This document shows, one piece after another, positions 29,982-37,585 of a stretch of 64,000 nucleotides of DNA; position 1 is the stretch's first letter; each line of letters begins with the position of its first letter. Position numbers and translations under genes: made by a program. The stretch comes from Akkermansia biwaensis (GTDB lineage Bacteria > Verrucomicrobiota > Verrucomicrobiia > Verrucomicrobiales > Akkermansiaceae), in contig NZ_AP025943.1 of assembly GCF_026072915.1 (NCBI RefSeq), forward strand, positions 3,038,001 to 3,102,000, read 5' to 3'. Under the pieces are notes generated by a model. It searched no databases. It worked only from the letters and a program-made list of their open reading frames with translations, and was not told where the DNA came from.

Positions 29982-30235
29982 ACGATCCCCTGCTCAGCAC
30001 GGAAGAAAAACGCCGCTGGCTTGCCCGTGTCTTCCGGGATACAGACGGAGAATACTCCCAGGCGGACAAATTCAAAGCCCTGGTGGAAGACACCAAACTA
30101 GCCGCCCTCCAGCAGGAAGAAGAGGAATTCAAACGCCAGAGTGAAACAGGAACCGCAGTGCAGGACCCCCTGCTGGCCCTGCTCCGTTCCCTGCCGCCCG
30201 CCGAACTCAACCCGAAAGATCGTCCCATTCTCTGA
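29978..30235 (+). CDS. Small phage-associated protein
   Basis: 85 residues, overlapping the regulator by four bases. The N-terminus LSTEEKRRWLARVFRDTDGEYSQADKFKALVEDTK resembles the helical region of small terminase subunits (TxEEKRxWLxxxxR...DKxKAL), but there is no DNA-binding helix-turn-helix of its own; the upstream regulator gene supplies one, so the pair could be a split small terminase. This is a weak inference. A terminator follows at 30255. Confidence 0.55.
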   Translation: MNDPLLSTEEKRRWLARVFRDTDGEYSQADKFKALVEDTKLAALQQEEEEFKRQSETGTAVQDPLLALLRSLPPAELNPKDRPIL

Positions 30236-30254
30236 CTCCTGCGGCAGAAAACAA

Positions 30255-30293
30255 AAAAGCACCCCGGACTTATCTGGTCCGGGGTGCTTTTTA
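30255..30293. terminator. Strong terminator between the phage remnant and the CRISPR array
   Basis: A stem of about 14 base pairs (AAAGCACCCCGGAC with GTCCGGGGTGCTTT) flanked by A and T runs, so it works in both directions. It can end the phage-type operon and also the CRISPR precursor RNA coming from the right. Confidence 0.85.
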
Positions 30294-30301
30294 ATCATCG
30301 T

Positions 30302-30535
30302 ACAAGTCAGCCGGCCCTCCTTGCGGAGAGCGACTTGATAGGCGGGCGCATGTGCTGGTAATCAGTGGGTTTCAATCCACGCCCTCCTTGCGGAGAGCGA
30401 CACGGACATTACTCCGACGGCGATTCCTACGGATGGTTTCAATCCACGCCCTCCTTGCGGAGAGCGACCTCACAAGCTACTTCCCGCATCCAAAATAGAG
30501 TGGTTTCAATCCACGCCCTCCTTGCGGAGAGCGAC
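30302..30535 (-). CRISPR. Type I-C CRISPR array, four repeats and three spacers
   Basis: Three identical 33-base repeats at 30369-30401, 30436-30468 and 30503-30535 (plus strand GTTTCAATCCACGCCC...GAGAGCGAC) and a decayed repeat at 30302-30334 that keeps only its last 21 bases. Spacers of 34 bases lie at 30335-30368, 30402-30435 and 30469-30502. The reverse complement ends in ATTGAAAC, the 3' handle of type I-C repeats, so the array is read on the minus strand, with the leader on the right and the oldest, decayed repeat on the left. The repeat can form a short hairpin around CTCCTTGCGGAG. I find no match to the spacers within this window. Confidence 0.97.
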
Positions 30536-30735
30536 TGCCTCAACGGTACATGTTGTTAATCAATCATGCAAGTGAGGCTTTGCGCCAACTTCACGAAGAC
30601 GGCACATCACATACCGTCTTCTCTTCATCATACTTGGTTGTCAATCTGCGTTTTCCAATGTCTTACAAGAATCGCCGACCTCCCGGCAATTTGATGTAAG
30701 CTTGGGGTTGGCGCAAAGGCCATGTCAAACAGCAC
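30536..30735 (-). promoter_or_regulatory. CRISPR leader
   Basis: 200 bases between cas2 and the first repeat on the minus strand, AT-rich. It carries a 12-base inverted repeat (CTTTGCGCCAAC at 30578-30589 and its complement at 30707-30718) and a smaller hairpin GAAGACGG/CCGTCTTC at 30595-30621. These may bind integration host factor-like proteins or mark the promoter of the precursor RNA. Confidence 0.65.
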
Positions 30736-31026
30736 TCAAATGATCAACGGCCCGGAAATGTCATAGCTCTTTTCCTTGCCTAATTGTTCGATTTTGTGAT
30801 GCCAATTGGACCCCATGTGGTAAATCCGGAGGCTGTCGCTGTCCTGATCAATAATTTTAAGCAACTTGCTCCTGATGTCAACCAATTGGGCCGGAGAGAC
30901 CTCGCATTCAAACACGGAATTCTGTACTCTCTGCCCGATGTTTTCACAAGCACGGGCAACCCGCCTCAGGCGGCGCTGGCCGGCCTTGTCTTCCGTAACA
31001 ACATCGTAGGTGATGAGAATATACAT
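30736..31026 (-). CDS. cas2: CRISPR-associated Cas2
   Basis: 96 residues from the start at 31026 (MYILITYDVVTEDKAGQRRL). Cas2 forms the dimer at the core of the Cas1-Cas2 spacer integrase. The ferredoxin-like strand with the aspartate of ITYDV is intact, as are VQNSVFECEV and RIYHMGSNW. It directly borders the leader, the standard position. Its partner cas1 upstream is truncated, so Cas2 probably has no integrase to join unless Cas1 is supplied from elsewhere. Confidence 0.95.
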   Translation of the reverse strand: MYILITYDVVTEDKAGQRRLRRVARACENIGQRVQNSVFECEVSPAQLVDIRSKLLKIIDQDSDSLRIYHMGSNWHHKIEQLGKEKSYDISGPLII

Positions 31027-31039
31027 GGAGAGAAAGCAT

Positions 31040-31438
31040 TTATTTGCCAATAAACGGAGGATAACAATCCATATCCCCGCGCAGATGGCGCGCCAGCAAC
31101 AGCGCCTGAATATGGATCAGCAGTCCCAGCGTGGTTTTCTCCTGGAGGAAGGGATGAACCAGAACGGTTTTCTTGCGTTCCTGCCATGCGGTCAGAACTT
31201 TTTTACGGGAATCCTCCTTCAAAAAGACGGCTCCGGATTCTTCCCTGTCAAAGTCGTCTGAAGATATCTGCCTGCGGTTAATCAGAGTCAAGGCCAGACG
31301 GTCCGCCAAAGGAGCCCGGAATTCTTCCATAAGGTCCAATGCCATGCCAGGGCGTCCCGGACGATCGCGGTGCAGAAACCCTGCAGCCGCGTCAATTCCG
31401 GAGCTTTCCATAAAAAACAAACAACCCATTGATAACAA
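31040..31438 (-). pseudogene. cas1: cas1 remnant (C-terminal third)
   Basis: Only about 125 residues of a type I-C Cas1 remain, against about 340 in the intact protein. The fragment starts near [19 protein letters not shown] and ends [15 protein letters not shown]. It keeps the catalytic histidine (GFLHRD) and the aspartate of MALDLMEEF, but the region with the catalytic glutamate and the whole N-terminal beta domain is gone. Upstream DNA is AT-rich, has a stop in frame, and shows no Cas1 sequence in other frames. Integration of new spacers by this protein is not expected. It ends 13 bases before cas2. Confidence 0.92.
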
Positions 31439-31603
31439 AATATTAATATTTTATTACAATTCATAAAAAGACGCTTCTGAATGTGCCGGAAAACACCATA
31501 CGGAGAAAAGCTTTTCACCATCTTAATCACCGCAGGAGGGAAGAGGGAACTGAAAATAATTTAGTTGATCACCCTGAAATTATTTGTTAAATATAAATAT
31601 AAT
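31439..31603. promoter_or_regulatory. AT-rich junction and promoter region of the cas interference operon
   Basis: 165 bases between the broken end of cas1 and cas3. Very AT-rich at both ends. TATAAT occurs immediately before the cas3 ATG (31598-31603) and TTGATC at 31565; neither is clearly placed as a promoter element. cas4 and the first two thirds of cas1 would be expected between cas7 and here in an intact operon. No mobile element is visible. Confidence 0.5.
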
Positions 31604-33940
31604 ATGGATATTGCTCACCGTCAGGAACAATCCGGAGAAGAAGAACCCCTCCATACGGAGAAGGAAGATACAAGCCGTATCAAAGGCCACTTGAATCGCG
31701 TTTCTGAATTGGCGGAGCAATTTGCATCAGAGCTTTCCTTTTATCGTCCAGAAGAATGGAGGAAATGGGGAAAATTGATTGGACTATGGCATGATGTAGG
31801 CAAATATTCCCGTGAATTCCAGTGCTATATCCGCAGTAAGATTCAGGGCAGATATAATCATTCAACCGCCGGTGCGCTTCATGCGGTCCATCAATTCCCA
31901 GTCTCCGGGGATTTGATGGCTTACGCCATAGCCGGCCATCATGGGGGCATGCCGAACGGGACCGATCTTTTCGGAGAGAGAATGAAAGAGGATATACCGG
32001 AATGGGAGAAATACGTTCCCAAGAGCGTATTGAATGCCGGATGTGAAAAACTCTTTCCCCTTGTCCGGTTTTCTTCCCAGGAAGAGATGCACCGCAGCCT
32101 AGGTTTCTCTCTGGCGATGCAAGTACGCATGTTGTTCTCCTGTTTGGTCGATGCAGATTTTCTCGCCACAGAGGCGTTCATGAATCCCGTCCGGAGCAAG
32201 GAACGTGCCTGCTGGCCGGAAAATATTTTGGAACGGATGAGCGCAGTCCTGGAAGAGTATCTTTCCAATAAAGAACAGGAGGCCCGAACCGTACAGGAAA
32301 TATCCGGAAATATTTCCGACTTGAGGGCCAGGATACACAAACGTTGCCTGGAACAAGGAGAAAAACTGCCTAGGGGCGTTTATCGGCTGGATGTTCCCAC
32401 TGGCGGAGGAAAAACGCTTTCCTCATTGAGCTTTGCATTGAAACATGCATGTACCCGTCATTTGAACCGCGTTATTTACGTGATCCCGTACACAAGTATC
32501 ATCGACCAAACTGCAGAAGAGTTTCGCAAGGTCTTTACCGATTTGTCCGCAGAACTTGGGGAGGAATGTGTTTTGACACATCACTCAGGTCTCGCTCCTG
32601 AATTGGATTCCGATACCATCCGGTTAATGAGTGAAAATTGGGATGCTCCTCTCATTGTGACAACGGGTGTGCAGTTGTTCGAATCCCTGTTTTCAAATAA
32701 ACCGTCGCGCTGCCGCAAGGTTCATCGCTGCGGAAATGCCGTGCTGGTTTTCGACGAGGCCCAAACCCTGCCATCAGGTTTATTGTCCCCGTGTCTTGAA
32801 GCCATGAAATGCATGAACCGGGATTACGGGAGCACGCTTGTGCTGTGCACGGCCACACAACCGTCTTTTGAACGCAATGATGATTTTCCAATAGGCTGGA
32901 AACAGGAAGACGTTCAAAGTTTACTTGGGGAAACATTGGAACGCGAATTAAAAACCAACATGCGGCGCGTGAAGGTTGTACGGTTGCCGGAACACCTTTC
33001 CTGCTCGGAGCTGGTAACGCACTATGGCGCGGCAAAGGAGAGAAGCTCTGTGCTGATGATTGTCAATACAACTCGCCATGCCCAGGAATTATACAAGAGC
33101 ATGCGGGCCGTAGCGGATGACGATTCCCTCTACCACTTGTCAGCAAGAATGGTTCCCAAACACCGCACTTTGGTGCTGGATGACGTCCGGGAACGATTGA
33201 AGGAGGGAAAAAGAGTCGTTTTGATAGCAACCCGCGTCGTTGAAGCGGGAGTCGATCTTTCTTTTCCTGTCGTATACAGAGCCCAGGCGGGTCTGGATTC
33301 TCTGGCCCAGGCGGCTGGACGTTGCAACCGCCACGGGGAATTTTCCGAAGGAGGAACGGTTTATTCGTTTGAGTCGGCAGACTTTCCCATCCCTTCCAGG
33401 CTGAAAGACATGGAAGCCGCCTCTACCGCAACGCGAGACGTATGGAAGAAGGGATGCGATGTTTTTGACGACAAGGTCATTTCGTCTTTTTTCCAATTGT
33501 ATTACGACAACCGGAAAATCCAAACGAACACGTGGGATGAATGCCGGGTTTCTTCAAAATGCAAAGTTAATATGAATTCCCTGAATGGATTCAGAACCAT
33601 TCAGTTTAAAGACCTGGCCGAACAATTTCACATGATTCCCCCCGGCCAGCGAGAAGTTGTACTTGTTTTCGGCGATGAGCAGGAGTACATTCTGAAAGAA
33701 TTGAAAAAATTGGAAAGTCTCCCTGAATTCAGCCGTTATCCAAACCGGGAATTGAGAAGGAAAATTGCGCAATATACGATACAAGTGTATGACAACGAAT
33801 ATAACATTATGCGGCAAAAAGGAATTATGGAATCCTATGCGGAAGGCTCCGTTGAAGTTGTTACCGATATGAAGAATGTTTATGATATGAATATTGGTTT
33901 TTTACCGATGGCGGATTATGATTCGCTCCATTGTAATTAA
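31604..33940 (+). CDS. cas3: CRISPR helicase-nuclease Cas3 (type I-C)
   Basis: 778 residues from the ATG at 31604. Cas3 is recruited to Cascade-bound DNA and unwinds and degrades it. The HD nuclease is N-terminal: H41-like histidine in KGHLNRV, LWHDVGK with H63-D64, and AGHHGG. The helicase has Walker A TGGGKT with K270, the DEAQ box at D384-Q387 and motif VI QAAGRCNRHGE. All metal and ATP ligands seem present. The upstream TTG start at 31565 would add 13 residues and is less likely. First gene of the operon; cas5c follows after 12 bases. Confidence 0.95.
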   Translation: MDIAHRQEQSGEEEPLHTEKEDTSRIKGHLNRVSELAEQFASELSFYRPEEWRKWGKLIGLWHDVGKYSREFQCYIRSKIQGRYNHSTAGALHAVHQFPVSGDLMAYAIAGHHGGMPNGTDLFGERMKEDIPEWEKYVPKSVLNAGCEKLFPLVRFSSQEEMHRSLGFSLAMQVRMLFSCLVDADFLATEAFMNPVRSKERACWPENILERMSAVLEEYLSNKEQEARTVQEISGNISDLRARIHKRCLEQGEKLPRGVYRLDVPTGGGKTLSSLSFALKHACTRHLNRVIYVIPYTSIIDQTAEEFRKVFTDLSAELGEECVLTHHSGLAPELDSDTIRLMSENWDAPLIVTTGVQLFESLFSNKPSRCRKVHRCGNAVLVFDEAQTLPSGLLSPCLEAMKCMNRDYGSTLVLCTATQPSFERNDDFPIGWKQEDVQSLLGETLERELKTNMRRVKVVRLPEHLSCSELVTHYGAAKERSSVLMIVNTTRHAQELYKSMRAVADDDSLYHLSARMVPKHRTLVLDDVRERLKEGKRVVLIATRVVEAGVDLSFPVVYRAQAGLDSLAQAAGRCNRHGEFSEGGTVYSFESADFPIPSRLKDMEAASTATRDVWKKGCDVFDDKVISSFFQLYYDNRKIQTNTWDECRVSSKCKVNMNSLNGFRTIQFKDLAEQFHMIPPGQREVVLVFGDEQEYILKELKKLESLPEFSRYPNRELRRKIAQYTIQVYDNEYNIMRQKGIMESYAEGSVEVVTDMKNVYDMNIGFLPMADYDSLHCN

Positions 33941-33952
33941 GTATATTAAGAA

Positions 33953-34669
33953 ATGAGTAAAGGTTTTAAATTGCGCGTATGGGGTGATTACGCCTGTTTC
34001 ACTCGCCCGGAGTTGAAGTCTGAACGCGTTTCCTATGAAGTGATGACTCCGTCGGCAGCCATAGGCATTCTGTCGGCAATTTATTGGAAACCGCAAATAT
34101 GCTGGCGCATCGACAGAATCCACGTCCTGAACCCGATTTATACCATTCAAGTGAGAAGGAATGAACTGGAAGGGAAAATACCCTCCCCAAAGGCAGCTCT
34201 CATCAAAGAGGGAGGGGAAGCAGAACTCGGCATTTATATTGAAAAGGACAGGAAGCAACGGGCTTCTACGATTCTCAAGAAGGTAGATTACGTTATCGAA
34301 GCGCATTTCGATCTTTGCCACAGGAATGAGGAAGACAAACTTCATGCCGAAGCCAAGCACGCAGAAATTTTTCACCGGCGCGCCTCCCGCGGTCAATGTT
34401 TCCATCAGCCCTATTTCGGCAACCGTGAATTTCCTGTCAATTTTGAACTTCTGGAAGATGACTTTATTCCCGAATCCCATTTGCCAGAAGATCAAAAGAA
34501 CCGCCCGCTAGGCATGATGCTCCATGAAATTGTCTATATTCCGGACAAAAAGGGAAAAATCAAAAGCGGACTGGATGGAAGCATGCTGACAGCCCGTCCT
34601 CATTTTTTCAGGGCGGAATTGAAAGATGGAATCCTGGAAGTTCCTTCACTTCAACAAACTGTATATTGA
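33953..34669 (+). CDS. cas5c: Cascade subunit and crRNA endonuclease Cas5c (Cas5d)
   Basis: 238 residues. In type I-C the Cas5 subunit itself cuts the precursor RNA and stays on the 5' handle. The family signature is clear: VWGDYACFTRPELKSERVSYEVMTPSAAIGIL, then AIYWKP. The region with the catalytic tyrosine, lysine and histidine reads KKVDYVIEAHFDL and KLHAEAKHAEIFHRR; AKH fits the known lysine-histidine pair. The cas8c ATG lies 1 base after the stop, so expression is coupled. Confidence 0.95.
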   Translation: MSKGFKLRVWGDYACFTRPELKSERVSYEVMTPSAAIGILSAIYWKPQICWRIDRIHVLNPIYTIQVRRNELEGKIPSPKAALIKEGGEAELGIYIEKDRKQRASTILKKVDYVIEAHFDLCHRNEEDKLHAEAKHAEIFHRRASRGQCFHQPYFGNREFPVNFELLEDDFIPESHLPEDQKNRPLGMMLHEIVYIPDKKGKIKSGLDGSMLTARPHFFRAELKDGILEVPSLQQTVY

Positions 34670-34670
34670 G

Positions 34671-36497
34671 ATGATTTTACAGGAATTGGCCAAATTGTAT
34701 GACCGGCTTTCGGATGATCCCGATGCAGAAGTTCCAGGCCGCGGAACAAGTATCCAGAATATCGGATTCCGGATTACTTTGGATGAAGAAGGAACGTTGG
34801 TTGGAATTGACGATATTCGTTCCGTCCAGAAAGGCAAGAGCTCCTTGGTGTCCATTCCCATGCAAGTACTGGGTGGTGGCAAGTCTTCCGGGTCAGGATT
34901 TAACGCTTCCTTTCTTTGGGACAACTGCGGTTATTTGCTGGGTTTCAAAGGAAATGGCGACGAGAACCCAGGTAGAACGAGAAAAGCGTTTGAAGCCCTA
35001 CGGGACAAGCATTTGCAGTTTGAAGAACAAATAAGCCATCCTGCCTTTTCAGCTGTCTGCCGGTTTCTGGAACAATGGAATCCCGATAAGATATTGGGTT
35101 ATCTGAATGACGAGAAACTCTGCCTCTGCAACGGGATTTTCCGGATTCAAGGGAATTCCCGGCACGTGCATGAACTTTCGGAAATCAGGGACTGGTGGCT
35201 GAAGCAGGGAGGAATGGAACTATGGAAAGGAGAAGGAGAAGACCAGGAAACCGGAATGTGCCTGGTCTCCGGAAGAATTGCTCCTCTTGCTTTACTGCAT
35301 GAGCCAGTCATTAAAGGGGTGAGAAATGCTCAAATGTCTGGAGCCAAACTGGTTTCCTACAATTGCGCTTCATTCCTTTCTTACGGAAAGGAAAAAGGCT
35401 TCAATGCCCCCGTCAGCGAAGACCGCGCCTTTGCCTATTGCTGCGGTCTGAATTACCTGTTGTCCCGGCAGGAAACTCGCATATTCATGGGGGATGCCAC
35501 CATGGTGTTTTGGGCGGACGCTCCTGTAGCGGAAATGAATGCGATCATGGCGGAATTTATGGCAGGCATGGTCCCTCCTCATGATTTTTCCCCAAATGCC
35601 GTTCCTGTCTCCGCCATGGACGAGAATGTTTTGCAAAAAACGCATGCCCTGTTGAAAAAAATGGTGCAGGGCAAGCTGGGATACGATGACCTATCTTATG
35701 GGGATGCACGCTTCTTCATTCTTGGACTTTCTCCCAACTCGACCAGGCTGGCTGTCAGGCTTTGGTATGAGTCCTCCTTTGGGGTTATCATGGAAGCATT
35801 GCAGTCCCACTACAGGGACATGCAGTTGCAGCGGCAATGGACGGAAGACAATTCCAGGCATCCGGAACCTTTGTTGCCGTCTCCCTATGCGGTTTTACGG
35901 GAAACGGCACGTGAAATGAAGGACGTGTCCCCGCTCTTGACGGGGGCTTACATAAAATCCATCTTTTTAAATAATCCCTATCCGGATTCTCTCCCATTGT
36001 CCATCCTGCGGAGAATCAAAGCCGACCGGAAGATATCCTATATCCGCTGTGCCGCTTTAAAGGCATGGCTTGTTCGGCGGCAAAAAAAGCACTTTCAACA
36101 ACAAACCATTACACCCATGCTGGATATTGAAAATAAACAACCGGGGTATCTCCAGGGGCGTCTTTTTGCGGTTTATGTCAAAACGCAGGAAGACGTCTTT
36201 AAAGGAAGAACTCTCAATACGACCATCCGTGACAGTTATTACGCATCAGCCTCCACGTCACCGTGCTTTGTCATGTCTCGTCTGGCGCGGCTTTATTCCC
36301 AGCATCTGGGAAAACTGAGCTATCGGGAAAAAATAGCAAGAGAAGAGCTGGTGCAGGAAATTCAGGATAAAGTAGATATAGCTACCCTTCCCAAATTCCT
36401 GGACCTGGAACAGCAGGCTTACTTTAATTTGGGATACTACCATCAAATAAACGATTTTTGTAAGAAAAAAGAATCCATACAAACAGAAGAACAATAA
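34671..36497 (+). CDS. cas8c: Cascade large subunit Cas8c (Csd1)
   Basis: 608 residues from the ATG at 34671; an alternative start 15 codons upstream would overlap cas5c. Cas8c recognises the PAM and also yields the small subunit by internal translation in studied type I-C systems. Csd1 features: MILQELAKLYDRL, GIDDIRSVQKGKSS with the long loop after it, SYNCASFLSYGKEKGFNAPVSE in the middle (NxxSFxSYGxxxxxNAPVS), and a helical C-terminus. The C-terminal part can be inspected for an internal start near Cas11-like helices, but I could not locate one with confidence. Confidence 0.93.
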   Translation: MILQELAKLYDRLSDDPDAEVPGRGTSIQNIGFRITLDEEGTLVGIDDIRSVQKGKSSLVSIPMQVLGGGKSSGSGFNASFLWDNCGYLLGFKGNGDENPGRTRKAFEALRDKHLQFEEQISHPAFSAVCRFLEQWNPDKILGYLNDEKLCLCNGIFRIQGNSRHVHELSEIRDWWLKQGGMELWKGEGEDQETGMCLVSGRIAPLALLHEPVIKGVRNAQMSGAKLVSYNCASFLSYGKEKGFNAPVSEDRAFAYCCGLNYLLSRQETRIFMGDATMVFWADAPVAEMNAIMAEFMAGMVPPHDFSPNAVPVSAMDENVLQKTHALLKKMVQGKLGYDDLSYGDARFFILGLSPNSTRLAVRLWYESSFGVIMEALQSHYRDMQLQRQWTEDNSRHPEPLLPSPYAVLRETAREMKDVSPLLTGAYIKSIFLNNPYPDSLPLSILRRIKADRKISYIRCAALKAWLVRRQKKHFQQQTITPMLDIENKQPGYLQGRLFAVYVKTQEDVFKGRTLNTTIRDSYYASASTSPCFVMSRLARLYSQHLGKLSYREKIAREELVQEIQDKVDIATLPKFLDLEQQAYFNLGYYHQINDFCKKKESIQTEEQ

Positions 36498-36517
36498 CAA
36501 ACAACCTGAGTTAGATC

Positions 36518-37381
36518 ATGAACAAAATTGATTTTATGCTTATTTTCGACGTACTGGACGCAAATCCTAACGGAGACCCTGATGCGGGAAACATGCCTCG
36601 CGTCGATGTGGAAAGCAACCAGGGTCTGGTGACGGATGTTTGCTTGAAACGGAAAATCCGCAATTTCATTCAATTGACGAAAAAAGATGTCCCCGGATAT
36701 GATATTTACATCAAAGAAAAGGCCATTTTGACAAACGAGCAGAAAAGGGCTTACGAAGCATTGGGATTTGATCCGAAAAAACCGGGAGAAAAGGAACGCG
36801 ACGCCGGGCGCCTCTGGATGTGTAAAAACTTTTTCGATATCCGTACATTTGGAGCAGTCATGTCTCTCAAGGAAGCCAATTGCGGACAGGTCCGCGGCCC
36901 GGTACAACTGTCTTTTGCCCGTTCGGTAGATAGTATTATCAGCGCGGAATATGCCGTAACCAGGTGTGCGGTCGCCACGGAAAAAGAGGCCCAGGACCAA
37001 AAAGGAGACAATAGAACTATGGGGCGGAAATTTACGGTCCCCTATGCTGTTTACAGCGCACGCGGCACCATGAATCCTTTCCTGGCCGAGCAGACAGGAT
37101 TTTCCGAGCAGGACTGGCAAACGCTGGTGGAGGCCATGGTCCATTTGTTTGACTTCGATGCCTCTGCGGCCCGTCCGGCAGGTGCGATGGCTGTTCGCAA
37201 ACTGGTTCTTTTCAAGCACAACAGCCAGTTGGGCAACGCCCCAGCGCACAAATTGATGGATGCTGTTTCCATCACAAGAAAAGCGGATGTGGAGGTAGCC
37301 CGATCCTTCAAGGATTACGAGGTGACAATCGACCAGTCTGCCATTCCGGCAGGAGTGACCGTTGAAGTAATTGAAAATTAG
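36518..37381 (+). CDS. cas7c: Cascade backbone subunit Cas7c (Csd2)
   Basis: 287 residues. Cas7 coats the spacer part of the crRNA in repeated copies. Family markers: FDVLDANPNGDPDAGNMPRVD at the start, LKRKIRNF, FFDIRTFGAVMS, RGPVQLSFARSVD and the C-terminal LVLFKHNSQLGNAPAHKL. It follows cas8c after 20 bases and is the last gene of the operon; in complete type I-C loci cas4, cas1 and cas2 come next on the same strand, but here a terminator follows and those genes are absent or inverted elsewhere. Confidence 0.95.
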   Translation: MNKIDFMLIFDVLDANPNGDPDAGNMPRVDVESNQGLVTDVCLKRKIRNFIQLTKKDVPGYDIYIKEKAILTNEQKRAYEALGFDPKKPGEKERDAGRLWMCKNFFDIRTFGAVMSLKEANCGQVRGPVQLSFARSVDSIISAEYAVTRCAVATEKEAQDQKGDNRTMGRKFTVPYAVYSARGTMNPFLAEQTGFSEQDWQTLVEAMVHLFDFDASAARPAGAMAVRKLVLFKHNSQLGNAPAHKLMDAVSITRKADVEVARSFKDYEVTIDQSAIPAGVTVEVIEN

Positions 37382-37408
37382 TTACTGCTGCTTCATTCTA
37401 CAGATCAT

Positions 37409-37452
37409 ATAATAATGAGGGCGAGCCAGGATTGGTTCGCCCTCATTATTAT
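37409..37452. terminator. Terminator after cas7c
   Basis: A 19-base stem, 37409-37427 with 37434-37452, with one wobble pair and a 6-base loop, flanked by A/T-rich ends. It closes the interference operon and can act in both directions. Confidence 0.85.
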
Positions 37453-37522
37453 GGAAAGAAAGGCTCCATGTACGGAATTCCTTCCTGTGTCCAGATTTTC
37501 TTTCCCTTCCTTTTCTTTCCGC

Positions 37523-37554
37523 AAAAAAACCCGGTCCGCAATAGCGGAACCGGG
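37523..37554 (-). terminator. Terminator of glyS
   Basis: On the minus strand CCCGGTTCCGC pairs with GCGGACCGGG and is followed by seven T. It lies about 30 bases after the glyS stop. Confidence 0.85.
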
Positions 37555-37585
37555 CGAAAGAAAAGATATGAGGAATGCCTGATTT

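Noticed and set aside
30365-30559. 64-residue plus-strand open frame
   Set aside because: Lies in the CRISPR array and is repeat-derived.
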